This document shows positions 33,876 to 42,948 of a stretch of 44,039 nucleotides of DNA, piece by piece; within the stretch, counting starts at the first letter, position 1; each line of letters starts with the position of its first letter. Source of the stretch: Actinomyces sp. (GTDB lineage: Bacteria > Actinomycetota > Actinomycetes > Actinomycetales > Actinomycetaceae); assembly GCF_029851875.1 (NCBI RefSeq), contig NZ_JARKVC010000042.1, forward strand, positions 1 through 44,039, written 5' to 3'. The notes under the pieces were generated by a model. It was not told where the DNA came from. It did not search any database and saw only the letters and a list, made by a program, of their open reading frames with translations. The translations under genes were made by a program, and so were the position numbers.

Positions 33876-34397
33876 TCACCTTCCGGTTCCACCGTAGACG
33901 ACCGCCTCAGCGGTCGAGGCATCGAGGCCGAAGGCGGAGTGGACAGCGCGCACGGCCTCGTCGAGCACGGAGTCATCGACCACCACCGAGATACGGATCT
34001 CGGAGGTGGAGATCATGTGGATGTTGACCCCGGCCTCGCTCAGGGCGCTGAAGAGCCTGGCCGAGACTCCCGGGTGAGAACGCATGCCGGCACCCACCAG
34101 GGAGAGCTTGCCGATGTCGGGGTTGAAGTGCAGGGAACGGAAGCCCAGCTCGCCCTGAGCGGCCTCCAGGGCGGCACGGGCGTCCGCGGAGTCGCCGTCG
34201 GGGCAGGTGAAGGAGATGTTGGTCAGGCCCGTCTCCTCGGCGGAGACGTCCTGGACGATCATGTCGATATTGGCGTCCGTGCCCGCAACGATGGCGAAGA
34301 TCCGGGCGGCGGCGCCGGGGACGTCCGGCACGCCGACGAGCGTGATCTTGTCCTGGCTGCGGTCGTGGGCGATGCCGGAGATGACGGGGGCTTCCAC
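33876..34397 (-). CDS. Nested aspartokinase beta subunit
   Basis: An in-frame GTG (codon 338 of lysC, 34395-34397) is preceded by a perfect AAGGAGG (34403-34409) with a 5-nt spacer. It would give a 173-residue protein of the two ACT domains, starting VEAPVISGIAHDRS. In Corynebacterium glutamicum lysC encodes a beta subunit of about this size from an internal start at the same place. Expression here is inferred from that precedent and the strength of the site. Confidence 0.75.
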   Translation of the reverse strand: MEAPVISGIAHDRSQDKITLVGVPDVPGAAARIFAIVAGTDANIDMIVQDVSAEETGLTNISFTCPDGDSADARAALEAAQGELGFRSLHFNPDIGKLSLVGAGMRSHPGVSARLFSALSEAGVNIHMISTSEIRISVVVDDSVLDEAVRAVHSAFGLDASTAEAVVYGGTGR

Positions 34398-35408
34398 GTT
34401 GTCCTCCTTAGCGGACGGGCGGGGGCGGGCCTTGGCGCGGGCCTGGATGGCGTGAGAGTGGGCGGCACCGACGTTCGAGGCGTCGGGGGCGGGCGTACCG
34501 GCAGGGGCGATGACGCGCCCGGAGACGGAGTCGAGGTGGGCGGCGGAGGCCTGGGCGCCGGCCCCGGGGTCCTGCCCGAGCGAGGCGTCCGGCACGGGCT
34601 GCGCCGCCTCGGTGTCCGCCTCGACGACGGCGTTGAGGCGCTCAGCCACCGCCGGCGGGGTGAAGCCGCCCTCGCGGCGGCCGTCGTAGATCCAGGTTCC
34701 GGTCCTGTCCGAGAAGGAGGAGCGCACGTGGATCGGCACACCGAAGCGACGGGCGTACTCCACCGCGCGCAGGTGGAGGATCTTGGCGCCGTTGGCTGCC
34801 ATCTCCAGCGTCTCCTCGCTGGTGAGGGACTCGATGCGCCTGGCCGTGGGGACGATCCGGGGGTCGGCGGTGAACAGGCCGTCGACGTCGGTGTAGATCT
34901 CGCACGCGTCAGCGTTGAGGGCAGCCGCGAGCGCGACGGCGGTGGTGTCCGAACCGCCGCGGCCCAGCGTGGTGACATCCTCGACCTCGTTGATGCCCTG
35001 GAAGCCGGCGACGATGGCGACGGCGCCCATCTGGATCGCACGAGCCACACGCTCGGGCAGGACGCCGACGATCGAGGCCTTGCCGTACTTGGAGTCAGTC
35101 AGCACACCGGCCTGGGCGCCGGTGTAGGCGCGGGCCGGCACGCCCAGCTCGTTGATGGCCATGGCCAGCAGGGCCATGGAGATGCGCTCACCGGCGGACA
35201 GGAGGATGTCCATCTCGCGGGCGGGCGCCTGGGTGGTCAGGGCGTCAGCCATGTCGAGCAGGTCGTCGGTCGTGTCACCCATGGCGGAGACCACCACAAC
35301 GACCGTGTTGCCGGCGTTGCGCGTGGCGACGATGCGCCGGGCGACACGTCGCATCGCCTCGACGTCGCTGACTGACGAGCCGCCGTACTTCTGCACGACC
35401 AGTGCCAT
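33876..35408 (-). CDS. lysC: Aspartokinase, alpha subunit
   Basis: A 510-residue aspartate kinase. The kinase domain begins ALVVQKYGGSSVSD and has TLGRGGSDTTAVALAAAL and YTDVDGLFTADPR. Two ACT domains follow ISGIAHDRSQDKITLVG (from 344) and should bind the feedback amino acids. Between the two parts (about 249-337) is an Ala/Pro-rich insert of some 89 residues that is absent from the 421-residue corynebacterial enzyme. The ATG at 35408 has AGGAG 6 nt upstream; a longer start is unlikely. The regulatory part can also be translated alone (see the nested entry). Confidence 0.95.
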   Translation of the reverse strand: MALVVQKYGGSSVSDVEAMRRVARRIVATRNAGNTVVVVVSAMGDTTDDLLDMADALTTQAPAREMDILLSAGERISMALLAMAINELGVPARAYTGAQAGVLTDSKYGKASIVGVLPERVARAIQMGAVAIVAGFQGINEVEDVTTLGRGGSDTTAVALAAALNADACEIYTDVDGLFTADPRIVPTARRIESLTSEETLEMAANGAKILHLRAVEYARRFGVPIHVRSSFSDRTGTWIYDGRREGGFTPPAVAERLNAVVEADTEAAQPVPDASLGQDPGAGAQASAAHLDSVSGRVIAPAGTPAPDASNVGAAHSHAIQARAKARPRPSAKEDNVEAPVISGIAHDRSQDKITLVGVPDVPGAAARIFAIVAGTDANIDMIVQDVSAEETGLTNISFTCPDGDSADARAALEAAQGELGFRSLHFNPDIGKLSLVGAGMRSHPGVSARLFSALSEAGVNIHMISTSEIRISVVVDDSVLDEAVRAVHSAFGLDASTAEAVVYGGTGR

Positions 35409-35624
35409 GTGCTGCTCCTGAGGTTCCACCGCCGACAGACCGGGGCCGCGCTCGCGGCAGGCAGCCTCGCAGGTCTTGCAGATCGCTCAGTGCGGGCAGC
35501 CCACATCAGCGTGGCTGCAGGCCAGCATACGGCGTGTCCAGGAAGTGGGCCGGGCCGGTCCTCCATGCTGAGACAGCCTGAGTGACGACGCTCAGATCAC
35601 AACGGGTCCTTGGTCGAGGCCTGA

Positions 35625-35817
35625 TACCCTCCCATGACATGGAGTTGACTGAGGTTGACAGAGCGTAACCGCGCCGCTCGCTGCTGAGCCTGCGCACCCG
35701 CCTGTCTGCGAGTCCACCTCTCACTCACCCCCTGCTGAGCCTGGCCTCATGACGCCCTTGCGCCGGCGTCCACACCGGCCAGTGCCCGCTGCGGGGCCCG
35801 CACAGAAAGCACCTGTC
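35625..35817 (+). promoter_or_regulatory. Leader of the ABC-F gene with a possible nine-codon uORF
   Basis: TACCCT (35625-35630) is a candidate -10 box. Eight nt later an ATG (35639) opens MELTEVDRA followed by TAA (35668). The remaining leader of about 150 nt holds a 12-bp direct repeat CTGCTGAGCCTG (near 35682 and 35731) and no other clear gene. A leader peptide before an ABC-F gene is a known set-up for ribosome-stalling attenuation, but no terminator/antiterminator pair could be drawn with confidence. The stretch 35409-35624 shows nothing else. Confidence 0.3.
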
Positions 35818-37467
35818 ATGCCACAGCACTCTTCTCGCCCGCTCTCTCGCCCGCTGTCCGGCACCTCCGCCTCCCCGCGCGCTGCCGTCACCCTCCACGA
35901 GCTCAGCTTCGCCTGGCCCGACGGCACCGCCGCGCTGTCCGCCGTCTGTGGCACCTTCCCCGTGGGCCGCTCCGGCCTCATCGGCCGCAACGGCTCAGGC
36001 AAGTCCACCCTCCTGCGGCTGGTTGCCGGGGAGCTGGCTCCCACCTCGGGGAGGATCAGCGCCGAGGGCGAGGTGGCCTATCTGCCCCAGACCCTCACCC
36101 TGGAGCAGGAGACCACGGTCGCCGACCTGCTCGGCATCGCACCGGTACTCGCCGCGATCAGAGCCGTCGAGGCCGGGGACGCGAGCACCGAGCACTTCGA
36201 CGTCATCGGCGAGGACTGGGACATCGAGGCCCGCACGGAGCAGGCCCTGGCCCTCATCGGACTGTCGGCGGCAGACCTGGAGCGCCGCGTCGCCACGCTC
36301 AGCGGCGGGGAGGCGATGCTCGTGGCCGTCACCGGGCTGCGCCTGCGCGGTGCGCAGGTCACGCTCCTGGACGAGCCGACGAACAACCTGGACCGCCCTG
36401 CCCGCCAGCGCGTGGCCGAGATGGTGGACTCCTGGCCGGGCACGCTCATCGTCGTCAGTCACGACCTGGAGCTGCTGGAGCACATGGAGCACACCGTCGA
36501 GCTCTACGACGGCACGCTCACCACCTTCGGCGGCCCCTACTCGGCCTGGAAGGAGCACCACGAGGCCGAGCAGGCCGCGGCCCAGCAAGCCGCCCGCAAC
36601 GCCAAGCAGGCTCTCAAGACGGAAAAGCGCCAACGGGTGGAGACCGAGACCAAGCTCGCGCGCCGCGCCCGCACAGCCAGGAAGGCGGCGCGCGACGGCG
36701 GGGTGGCCAGGATCGTGGCCGGCAACCTGCAGCGCAACGCTCAGGCCTCCGCGGCCGGCGGGCTGCGCTCCACCATGGACTCCAAGGTGGCCGCCGCCCA
36801 GGCTGCCCTGGACGCGGCTGACGCCCGGGTCCGGGACGAGGAGACGATCCACCTGGAGCTGCCCGAGCTTCAGCTGCCCCGCGGCAGACGGCTGCTGGAG
36901 ATCCGCACCGAGGCGGGCGACGTCGTCGTCCAAGGGCCCGAGCGCGTGGCACTGACCGGACCGAACGGTTCAGGGAAGACCACCCTGCTGCGTCAGCTCC
37001 TCTCCGGCGAGCCAGCCACCCCGGGCCGTCCGTATGGTCGCCTGCGCACCGAGCGGGTGGGCTACCTCCCCCAGCGCCTGGACAACCTGGAAGAGTCAGC
37101 CAGCGCCATGGACAACGTCAGGACCGTGTCACGCGACACTCCGCCGGGCACCATCCGCAACAGGCTGGCTCGGCTGCTGCTACGCGGCGACGCCGTCGAC
37201 CGACCGGTGTCCACCCTCTCGGGCGGGGAGCGCTTCCGCGTGTCCCTGGCCATGCTGCTGCTGGCTGACCCTCCCGCCGAGCTGCTCATCCTGGACGAGC
37301 CGACGAACAACCTCGACGTCGCCAGCGTCGAGCAGCTGGTGCAGGCGCTCGCGTCCTACCGAGGGGCGCTGCTGGTGGTCAGCCACGACGAGCTCTTCCT
37401 TGGTCGGCTCGGGATCAGCACCCGCCTGGAGCTGGACACGCACGGCCGACTGCACCGCCAGCACTGA
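35818..37467 (+). CDS. ABC-F family ATPase (ribosome-associated)
   Basis: A 549-residue protein with two ATP-binding cassettes and no membrane helices. Cassette 1 has GRNGSGKST, LSGGEAML and LLDEPTNNLD; cassette 2 has GPNGSGKTT, LSGGERFR and LILDEPTNNLD. A basic, coiled linker (AKQALKTEKRQRVETETKLARRA) joins them, as in ABC-F proteins that enter the ribosomal E site and relieve stalling or give antibiotic resistance. Whether this one is a resistance factor cannot be told. ATG 35749 would add 23 residues; neither start has a strong ribosome-binding site. It interrupts the minus-strand dnaX-recR-lysC-asd run. Confidence 0.9.
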   Translation: MPQHSSRPLSRPLSGTSASPRAAVTLHELSFAWPDGTAALSAVCGTFPVGRSGLIGRNGSGKSTLLRLVAGELAPTSGRISAEGEVAYLPQTLTLEQETTVADLLGIAPVLAAIRAVEAGDASTEHFDVIGEDWDIEARTEQALALIGLSAADLERRVATLSGGEAMLVAVTGLRLRGAQVTLLDEPTNNLDRPARQRVAEMVDSWPGTLIVVSHDLELLEHMEHTVELYDGTLTTFGGPYSAWKEHHEAEQAAAQQAARNAKQALKTEKRQRVETETKLARRARTARKAARDGGVARIVAGNLQRNAQASAAGGLRSTMDSKVAAAQAALDAADARVRDEETIHLELPELQLPRGRRLLEIRTEAGDVVVQGPERVALTGPNGSGKTTLLRQLLSGEPATPGRPYGRLRTERVGYLPQRLDNLEESASAMDNVRTVSRDTPPGTIRNRLARLLLRGDAVDRPVSTLSGGERFRVSLAMLLLADPPAELLILDEPTNNLDVASVEQLVQALASYRGALLVVSHDELFLGRLGISTRLELDTHGRLHRQH

Positions 37468-37509
37468 CGCACGGACCCATCCTCAGGCCCGCAGCCCCGC
37501 TGGCGAGCC

Positions 37510-38115
37510 TCAGCCCTCGACGCGGCGGCGGCCCTCGAAGGCTCGCCCGAGCGTGACCTCGTCGGCGTACTCCAGGTCGCTGCCCACTGGCAGACCCGAG
37601 GCCAGCCGTGAGACGGGGACCTCCATGGTGCGCAGCATGCGGGTGAGGTAGGCGGCCGTCGCCTCTCCGACGACGTCGGGATCGGTGGCCAGGATGACCT
37701 CCTCAACGTCCCCTCCCAGCCGTGCCAAGAGCTCTCGCACACGCAGGTCATCCGGGCCGACGCCGTTGATCGGGTCGATCGCGCCGCCGAGCACGTGGTA
37801 GAGGCCCCGGTACTCCCGCGTGCGCTCGATGGCGACGACGTCCTTGGGCTCCTCGACCACGCAGATGACCCGCTGGTCCCGACGAGGGTCACAGCAGATG
37901 GCACACTGCTCGGACTCCGCGATATTGCCGCAGGTCTCGCAGAAGCGCACCCGCGCCTTGACGGCCCGCAGGGCCTCGATGAGGCGCTCGACGCTGGAGG
38001 AGTCGCAGGACAGGACGTGGAAGGCCAGACGCTGAGCGGACTTGGGACCGATGCCGGGCAGCTGGCCGAACTCGTCGATGAGGTCCTGGACGGCTCCTTC
38101 GTAGACCGCTGGCAT
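37510..38115 (-). CDS. recR: Recombination mediator RecR
   Basis: A 201-residue RecFOR-pathway protein. An N-terminal helix-hairpin-helix ([18 protein letters not shown]) is followed by the four-cysteine zinc finger [16 protein letters not shown] and a Toprim domain ([29 protein letters not shown]). GGAGGAG lies upstream of the ATG at 38115, inside the dnaX end; only one base separates the two genes. The ybaB gene often found between dnaX and recR is absent. Confidence 0.96.
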   Translation of the reverse strand: MPAVYEGAVQDLIDEFGQLPGIGPKSAQRLAFHVLSCDSSSVERLIEALRAVKARVRFCETCGNIAESEQCAICCDPRRDQRVICVVEEPKDVVAIERTREYRGLYHVLGGAIDPINGVGPDDLRVRELLARLGGDVEEVILATDPDVVGEATAAYLTRMLRTMEVPVSRLASGLPVGSDLEYADEVTLGRAFEGRRRVEG

Positions 38116-38116
38116 C

Positions 38117-40807
38117 TCAGTACTCCTCCGGGTTGACGATGATCTCCTCCAGGACAGTGGCGCCCAGCAGGCGCTTGACGACTTCCAGGCCCACCATCCC
38201 AGCCTCCTCAGCGTCCTCGTCGTCCTCGCTGGGGACATCATCTTCCAGAGAGACCGTCCGCAGCTCGGCCGGTCCTGGAGGCGGGGCCTCTCCCCGTGCG
38301 GCGGCCCGTGCGGCCGCCATGGCTGCGGAGACCGAGGCGGAGGAGACGCGCGAGGCCCGAGCGCCTCCCCAGGCGTCCCCAGGTCCGTCCGGGTCCCCCG
38401 GTTCCTCAGGCAGCGGGACGCCGTCGGAGAAGGTCTGAGGAGCAGGGCCGCTCGTCCCTGCGGGCTGAGCACCAGCCTGGGGCTCGAAAGGCGCGTCCGC
38501 GCTCGGCCCGAGCGACGACGAGGCCCCGCCGGGGATCTCCGGCAGGGCATGAAGGCGGTGGACGGTGGCGAGACGAGGCTTCTCCTCCGTCTGCTCATCT
38601 GGTGGTGAGGAGGTTGCCGGGCTGGAGGAGCCCGGGCTCGCCACCGGGTGGGGGGAGGAGACTGTGGCGGGCGTGACCTGATCGGCAACCGACTCGCCCG
38701 GGGCAGCGACCGCGACCTGTGGGACCTGCGGCTGAGGGCGGTCAGGCACTGGCTTAGCGGTTCGCGTGGTCTCCGCTGCCTCCTGGGGGTGCAGTGGCTG
38801 ATCAGCCGGGACTGCTGGCTCGCCCTGCGACGAGGCGGCCGGGGTGGTGGAGGAGGCAGGCGGGGCGTCCTCACGGCGCGCTCGCCCGATCGGCGCCACC
38901 TCGCCCCAGCCCACGGGCTCCGGCTCTGCGGGCGCCTGCGCCGGTGAGGGCGCGACCTGAGCACTCGGCCCACTGCGATCAGGGCCTGCCGGTTGCGCGC
39001 TGCCCCCGTGTGAGCGGGGGGCGGGCGCGGTCGGGCCACTCGCTCCGCCTCCGCCAGCGGGTCCGGAGGGGCCTGCGGACGGCCCGTCCGGACCGACGAG
39101 GACCGCGTGAACCTCGACCTGCAGCCCCAGCGCCTGGTGGATCGCCTCAGCCAGGACCTGGGCGTGACCGCCGTTCTCAAAGGCGTTGACGAGTCCGGGC
39201 GCGGTGAAGAGCACCTGGAAGACGCCGCTTGCCAGCGCCCCTGGCTGAGCGTGCTGCTCGACCAGGGCCCAGGTGGCGCGGCGCGTGCGCCTGGCCGAGT
39301 CCAGCACCTCCGCCCAGCGGGTGCGGATCATCTCTGCCTCTGCCGCCTCGGGGGCCGAGGAGCGTGGCGCGGAGGAGGACGCCGGTGCTGCGGAGGCCAC
39401 CCCAGGAGCGCTCGCCGCCACCGGTGCGCTCGGAGCCGCCGGCAAGCTGGGGACCGCCTCGGAAGGACCGATCTCCTGCGGAGCCTGCACAGCACCACCA
39501 GACTCGTCTGCGGGACGGGCCTGCGGCGTGCCGGGCTCCTGGGCGTGCGTCGTGGCAGCCTGCCGAGCAAGCTGGGCCGCCAGGGCACGACCCTGGCCCG
39601 CCGCCGCGGCGTCCTGCGCAGGAGCAGGGGCTCCGGGGGCTGGGCGGGCAGGGCCGCCAGCTCGCGCAGCCCCTCCGGGGGCGGCGGGCGGCGGAGCCTG
39701 GACCTGCTGCGAGGGCACGAGCAGACGCGCCATGAGCAGCTCCAGCTGCAGGCGAGGAGAGGTGGCACCCACCATCTGGGTCAGCGCCTGCGCCGTCATG
39801 TCCGCGTAGCGTGACAGCGCCCCTGAGCCCAGGGTGCGAGCCTGGACCTCCATACGCTCCAGCTCGTCAGGCGGCAGGGAGCCGAGCGCCGGGCCTGCCT
39901 CGGCCCCGGCCAGGGCGATGACCAGAAGGTCTCGCAGGCGCTGGAGGAGGTCCTCGACGAAGCGACGGGGATCGTGGCCGGAGGCGATGACTCGGTCCAC
40001 CACCCGGAAGACTCCGGCGCCGTCGGCCCCGGCGATCGCGTCCACGCACTGGTCGAGCATGGTGGTGTCCGTGTAGCCCAGCAGGGCGACAGCACGCTGG
40101 TAGTCCACCTCGCCGTCGACCGCACCACCGATGAGCTGGTCCATGACGGACAGAGTGTCTCGCACGCTTCCGCCACCGGCTCGGGTGACCAGCGGGAAGA
40201 CCCCGGGGCCCACCTGCACAGCCTCGGCCTGGCACAGGTGGGCCAGGTATCCCTCCAGGATGTCCGGCGGCACGAGCCGGAAGGGGTAGTGGTGGGTCCG
40301 TGACCGGATGGTGCCGATGACCTTCTCCGGCTCGGTGGTGGCGAAGATGAACTTCACGTGGGCCGGCGGCTCCTCCACCAGCTTGAGCAAGGCGTTGAAG
40401 CCCTGCGGCGTGACCATGTGGGCCTCGTCGAGGATGAAGATCTTGAAGCGGTCACGCGCCGGGGCGAAGGAGGCGCGCTCACGCAGGTCACGAGCGTCGT
40501 CGACGCCGTTGTGGCTGGCGGCGTCGATCTCGACGACGTCCAGGCTTCCGGGGCCACCGGTGGCCAGGTCCCGGCACGAGGGGCAGACGCCGCACGGGGT
40601 GTCCGTGGGGAACTGCTCGCAGTTCAGGCAGCGGGCCAGGATGCGGGCTGAGGTGGTCTTGCCGCAGCCGCGCGGACCGGAGAAGAGGTAGGCGTGCGTG
40701 ACGCGGTCCGCACGCAAGGCCGCCATGAGCGGGGCAGTCACGTGCTCCTGCCCGATGACGTCCTGGAAGGTGTCTGGGCGGTAGCGGCGGTACAGAGCGG
40801 TGGTCAC
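38117..40807 (-). CDS. dnaX: DNA polymerase III subunit gamma/tau
   Basis: An 896-residue clamp-loader ATPase. The N-terminal AAA+ core (1-370) has [12 protein letters not shown] (Walker A, 43-54), the zinc cysteines C63, C72, C75 and C78, and ILDEAHMV (Walker B). Residues of roughly 380-830 are mostly low-complexity Ala/Pro/Ser sequence with a folded island near 490-560 ([24 protein letters not shown]). The end [20 protein letters not shown] is conserved in actinobacterial DnaX. This disordered region produces long false open frames on other strands and phases. Confidence 0.95.
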   Translation of the reverse strand: MTTALYRRYRPDTFQDVIGQEHVTAPLMAALRADRVTHAYLFSGPRGCGKTTSARILARCLNCEQFPTDTPCGVCPSCRDLATGGPGSLDVVEIDAASHNGVDDARDLRERASFAPARDRFKIFILDEAHMVTPQGFNALLKLVEEPPAHVKFIFATTEPEKVIGTIRSRTHHYPFRLVPPDILEGYLAHLCQAEAVQVGPGVFPLVTRAGGGSVRDTLSVMDQLIGGAVDGEVDYQRAVALLGYTDTTMLDQCVDAIAGADGAGVFRVVDRVIASGHDPRRFVEDLLQRLRDLLVIALAGAEAGPALGSLPPDELERMEVQARTLGSGALSRYADMTAQALTQMVGATSPRLQLELLMARLLVPSQQVQAPPPAAPGGAARAGGPARPAPGAPAPAQDAAAAGQGRALAAQLARQAATTHAQEPGTPQARPADESGGAVQAPQEIGPSEAVPSLPAAPSAPVAASAPGVASAAPASSSAPRSSAPEAAEAEMIRTRWAEVLDSARRTRRATWALVEQHAQPGALASGVFQVLFTAPGLVNAFENGGHAQVLAEAIHQALGLQVEVHAVLVGPDGPSAGPSGPAGGGGASGPTAPAPRSHGGSAQPAGPDRSGPSAQVAPSPAQAPAEPEPVGWGEVAPIGRARREDAPPASSTTPAASSQGEPAVPADQPLHPQEAAETTRTAKPVPDRPQPQVPQVAVAAPGESVADQVTPATVSSPHPVASPGSSSPATSSPPDEQTEEKPRLATVHRLHALPEIPGGASSSLGPSADAPFEPQAGAQPAGTSGPAPQTFSDGVPLPEEPGDPDGPGDAWGGARASRVSSASVSAAMAAARAAARGEAPPPGPAELRTVSLEDDVPSEDDEDAEEAGMVGLEVVKRLLGATVLEEIIVNPEEY

Positions 40808-40935
40808 GGTCCGACTCTAAACGGGACCACCGACACGATGCGACGCTGTGAGCCGACGGCGGCACACACCCACCTGGTCAGGCAGGGTCCGCACGCGCCT
40901 CGAGGCACGGGTCCGCGCCTCCTTCAAGCAGTGTC

Positions 40936-41025
40936 AGGACCCCCCGTGCACCCGCCAGAGCCCGCTTACCCTTGCTACCTTCCGGTCCTGGGGGATTCAC
41001 TGGATGACGCCGCACGAGGGGCCGG
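40936..41025 (-). ncRNA. ffs: Signal recognition particle RNA (4.5S type)
   Basis: Read on the minus strand it shows the SRP core CAGGACCGGAAGGTAGCA, with the GGAA tetraloop side, then GGGTAAGCGGGCTC and GGTGCACGGGG. CCCCTCGTGC near the 5' end pairs with GCACGGGGGG near the 3' end, closing the hairpin. A TACACT -10 box (41031-41036, minus) fits a 5' end near 41025. Its place between tRNA-Ser and dnaX is common in actinobacteria. Ends are approximate. Confidence 0.88.
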
Positions 41026-41099
41026 GAGACAGTGTACCTGATGCACACGACTGCTCGCCCCGACCACACCCACGCCGCCCACACGATGACGTCAGCGCA

Positions 41100-41131
41100 C
41101 AGCCCGTGACCGATGCCACCGTCACGGGCTG
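41100..41131. repeat. Perfect 11-bp inverted repeat between ffs and tRNA-Ser
   Basis: CAGCCCGTGAC (41100-41110) and GTCACGGGCTG (41121-41131) pair around a 10-nt loop. It lies upstream of both divergent RNA genes and could be an operator shared by them; no T-tract follows, so a terminator role is less likely. Confidence 0.5.
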
Positions 41132-41153
41132 GCACCACCTGGCAGCGTTCCGA

Positions 41154-41159
41154 TATATT
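41154..41159 (+). promoter_or_regulatory. Candidate -10 box of tRNA-Ser
   Basis: TATATT lies 50 nt before the tRNA in an A/T-rich patch. The -35 box is weak (CTGGCA, 19 bp upstream). Confidence 0.35.
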
Positions 41160-41209
41160 CCATTCCCGTTGCACGTGCTGTCGCTCCACCGCTAGCACGC
41201 GGGACACCT

Positions 41210-41294
41210 GGAGGATTCGCCTAGTGGCCTATGGCGCACGCTTGGAAAGCGTGTTGGGTGCAAGCCCTCGGGGGTTCGAATCCCCCATCCTCCG
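41210..41294 (+). tRNA. tRNA-Ser (anticodon GGA)
   Basis: GGAGGAT (41210-41216) pairs with ATCCTCC (41287-41293), with discriminator G. The anticodon loop TTGGAAA gives GGA. A long variable arm (GTTGGGTGCAAGCCCTC region) and GGTTCGAAT in the T-arm fit serine. CCA is not encoded. Confidence 0.97.
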
Positions 41295-41299
41295 CGAGT

Positions 41300-41330
41300 A
41301 AGCCCCGGAATCGCTCAGATTCCGGGGCTT
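41300..41330 (+). terminator. Terminator after tRNA-Ser
   Basis: AAGCCCCGGAAT pairs with ATTCCGGGGCTT (12 bp) around a 7-nt loop, followed by TCG and a weak T stretch. It resembles the tRNA-Pro terminator. Confidence 0.8.
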
Positions 41331-41509
41331 TCGCATGATTGTGCAGCGCCTCGCCGCCACGAAGGTGGGCAAGACGCTGCACTCAGGTGCGAGTAACCAG
41401 CCTGTCTGCGATGAGGTCAGGGGAGCTCCGGCTCACCCGCTTAGCCATCGCCGACGACTACGGCCACCACCCCGACTACCCTGGTGGCACCTACCGCTTC
41501 CTGTCAGGC

Positions 41510-42175
41510 ATGCCGATGAACCACCCCGCTGCTCCCCTCCGCCCCCGCGTCCTGAGCCTTCTCCCCCTCCTTCTGCTCGCACCGCTGAGCGTCGGCTGCG
41601 CCGAGGACTCTCCGCCTCCCCCCACCGCGACGAGCACGGCCAGCACGCAGGCCACCACCTCCACCGCGACGCCGTCGCCTGCTCCGTCCGAGACCACCTC
41701 GACTGCTCCGCTCGCCAAGGGCCGCTCCCTGGCCTCGGCTACCCCTGCTGCCAACCCTGACCTCCCGGACGGCGCCTACGCGGGAGCCGGTGGCCCCGTC
41801 CCTGCCGAGGCGACCCCGCTGATCCCCAACGCCAGCGGAGTGGCCTCCTTCAAGACGCCGTCGGGCAACATCGGCTGCGACCTCTCCGCCACCACCGCCG
41901 GCTGCGGGGTGATGTCCTACGTCACCGAAGGGACCTACGGCACCGAGCCCGTGACCGGCGGCCCGAAGTGGTGGGTCAGCCTGGACTCCCAGGAGATCGG
42001 CTTCAAGGGAGACGCCCCCTGGTTCGACTACCCAGGCACGCCCACGGCACTCTACGGTGCGGTGGTCTACTTCGGTACCACCGCCTGCGCCAGCCAGGAG
42101 GCGGGCCTGACCTGCTGGAACACGACGACGGGCCACGGCGCCTTCATCAACCGCGACGCCACCACCTTCTTCTGA
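41510..42175 (+). CDS. Secreted lipoprotein, unknown function
   Basis: A 221-residue protein if it starts at ATG 41510 (MPMNHPAAPL; ATG 41516 is equally possible). A hydrophobic signal segment ends in LSVGC, a lipobox. A Thr/Ser/Pro-rich linker of about 60 residues leads to a compact domain beginning FKTPSGNIGCDL. It contains CGVMSYV, WWVSLDS and ACASQEAGLTCWN, with cysteines spaced as if in two disulfides. This SPSGNIGC...GLTCWN type of extracellular domain occurs in many actinobacteria without a known role. Confidence 0.8.
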   Translation: MPMNHPAAPLRPRVLSLLPLLLLAPLSVGCAEDSPPPPTATSTASTQATTSTATPSPAPSETTSTAPLAKGRSLASATPAANPDLPDGAYAGAGGPVPAEATPLIPNASGVASFKTPSGNIGCDLSATTAGCGVMSYVTEGTYGTEPVTGGPKWWVSLDSQEIGFKGDAPWFDYPGTPTALYGAVVYFGTTACASQEAGLTCWNTTTGHGAFINRDATTFF

Positions 42176-42229
42176 CCCGGCTCACGGTACCGCCTTTGTC
42201 CGCGCCAGCGCCTTTGACAGGCTTGGCCC

Positions 42230-42841
42230 ATGCGCACCCCTGCCCATGTCCTCGCCACGCTCACCGCTGTGCTCCTTGCCGCCACCCTCGGCGCCTGCTC
42301 GGGTGGCAACGCGGCCGCGGGACGCACGTCGCCGGCCTCACCTGTCACCACCTCGGCCACGCCTATGGCCGACGACGCAGCCTCGCCCCACGCCGCCGCC
42401 TCGCCAGACCCGGCCCTCACCTCAGTCCAGGACCTGCGAGCCGGAGACTGCTTCCTGCCCTTCTCCTCCGCCGACGCCCAGGCCTCTGCCACGACGACGT
42501 CCGCTCCCCAGCCCCAGGACGCGAGCTCACAGGGCCACGCGCCCAGCCAGCTCGGACTCGTCACGGTTGTGGCCTGCTCCCAGCCGCACCTCTACGAGGT
42601 CCTCAGCGTCGCCACGCTGAGCGAGGAGTCCCTGCCCGAGCTCAGCGCGCTGCGTGAGCAGGCAGGCGCTGCCTGCCAGGAGGACGTCTCCCCCTACCTG
42701 GAGGAGCAGGCCGAGTCCCCTACCTACCGAGCCCAGTTCCTGGCTCCCACCCAGGGCTCGTGGAAGGCCGGGGACCGCACCCTGCTGTGCCTGCTGACCT
42801 CCTCGGACTCCACCGCGCTCACGGGGGCGGCCACACGCTGA
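42230..42841 (+). CDS. Septum-formation-family lipoprotein
   Basis: A 203-residue lipoprotein. The signal peptide ends at the lipobox TLGAC, followed by a Ser/Thr/Ala-rich linker. The domain starts VQDLRAGDCFLPF and has VVACSQPHLYEVLSV and GDRTLLCLL, the pattern of the actinobacterial septum-formation family (PF13845-like). Exact function is unknown. The ATG lies 6 nt after a CAGGCT -10 box (42218-42223), with TTTGTC 17 bp further up, so it is probably leaderless. Confidence 0.85.
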   Translation: MRTPAHVLATLTAVLLAATLGACSGGNAAAGRTSPASPVTTSATPMADDAASPHAAASPDPALTSVQDLRAGDCFLPFSSADAQASATTTSAPQPQDASSQGHAPSQLGLVTVVACSQPHLYEVLSVATLSEESLPELSALREQAGAACQEDVSPYLEEQAESPTYRAQFLAPTQGSWKAGDRTLLCLLTSSDSTALTGAATR

Positions 42842-42936
42842 CGCTGGCTACCAGACTGCTGGCTGCGCCGTCGTCGCCCCCTTCCTGGACCCAGCCGGCT
42901 CGTGGAGGGTCCCACCCGGGTGTCACAGCCGACCGC

Positions 42937-42942
42937 TAGCAT
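42937..42942 (+). promoter_or_regulatory. Candidate -10 box of the Rv0430-like gene
   Basis: TAGCAT ends 6 nt before the GTG start and no ribosome-binding site is present, consistent with leaderless transcription. Confidence 0.45.
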
Positions 42943-42948
42943 GACCCC

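Noticed and set aside
33939-35375. A 478-residue plus-strand frame opposite lysC
   Set aside because: Gly/Asp/Val-rich composition typical of the antisense of a high-GC gene; no recognisable domain and no ribosome-binding site.
37510-39180. A 556-residue reading of the recR frame
   Set aside because: The first 355 residues are Arg/Pro/Ser-rich noise from the out-of-frame dnaX linker; RecR begins at 38115.
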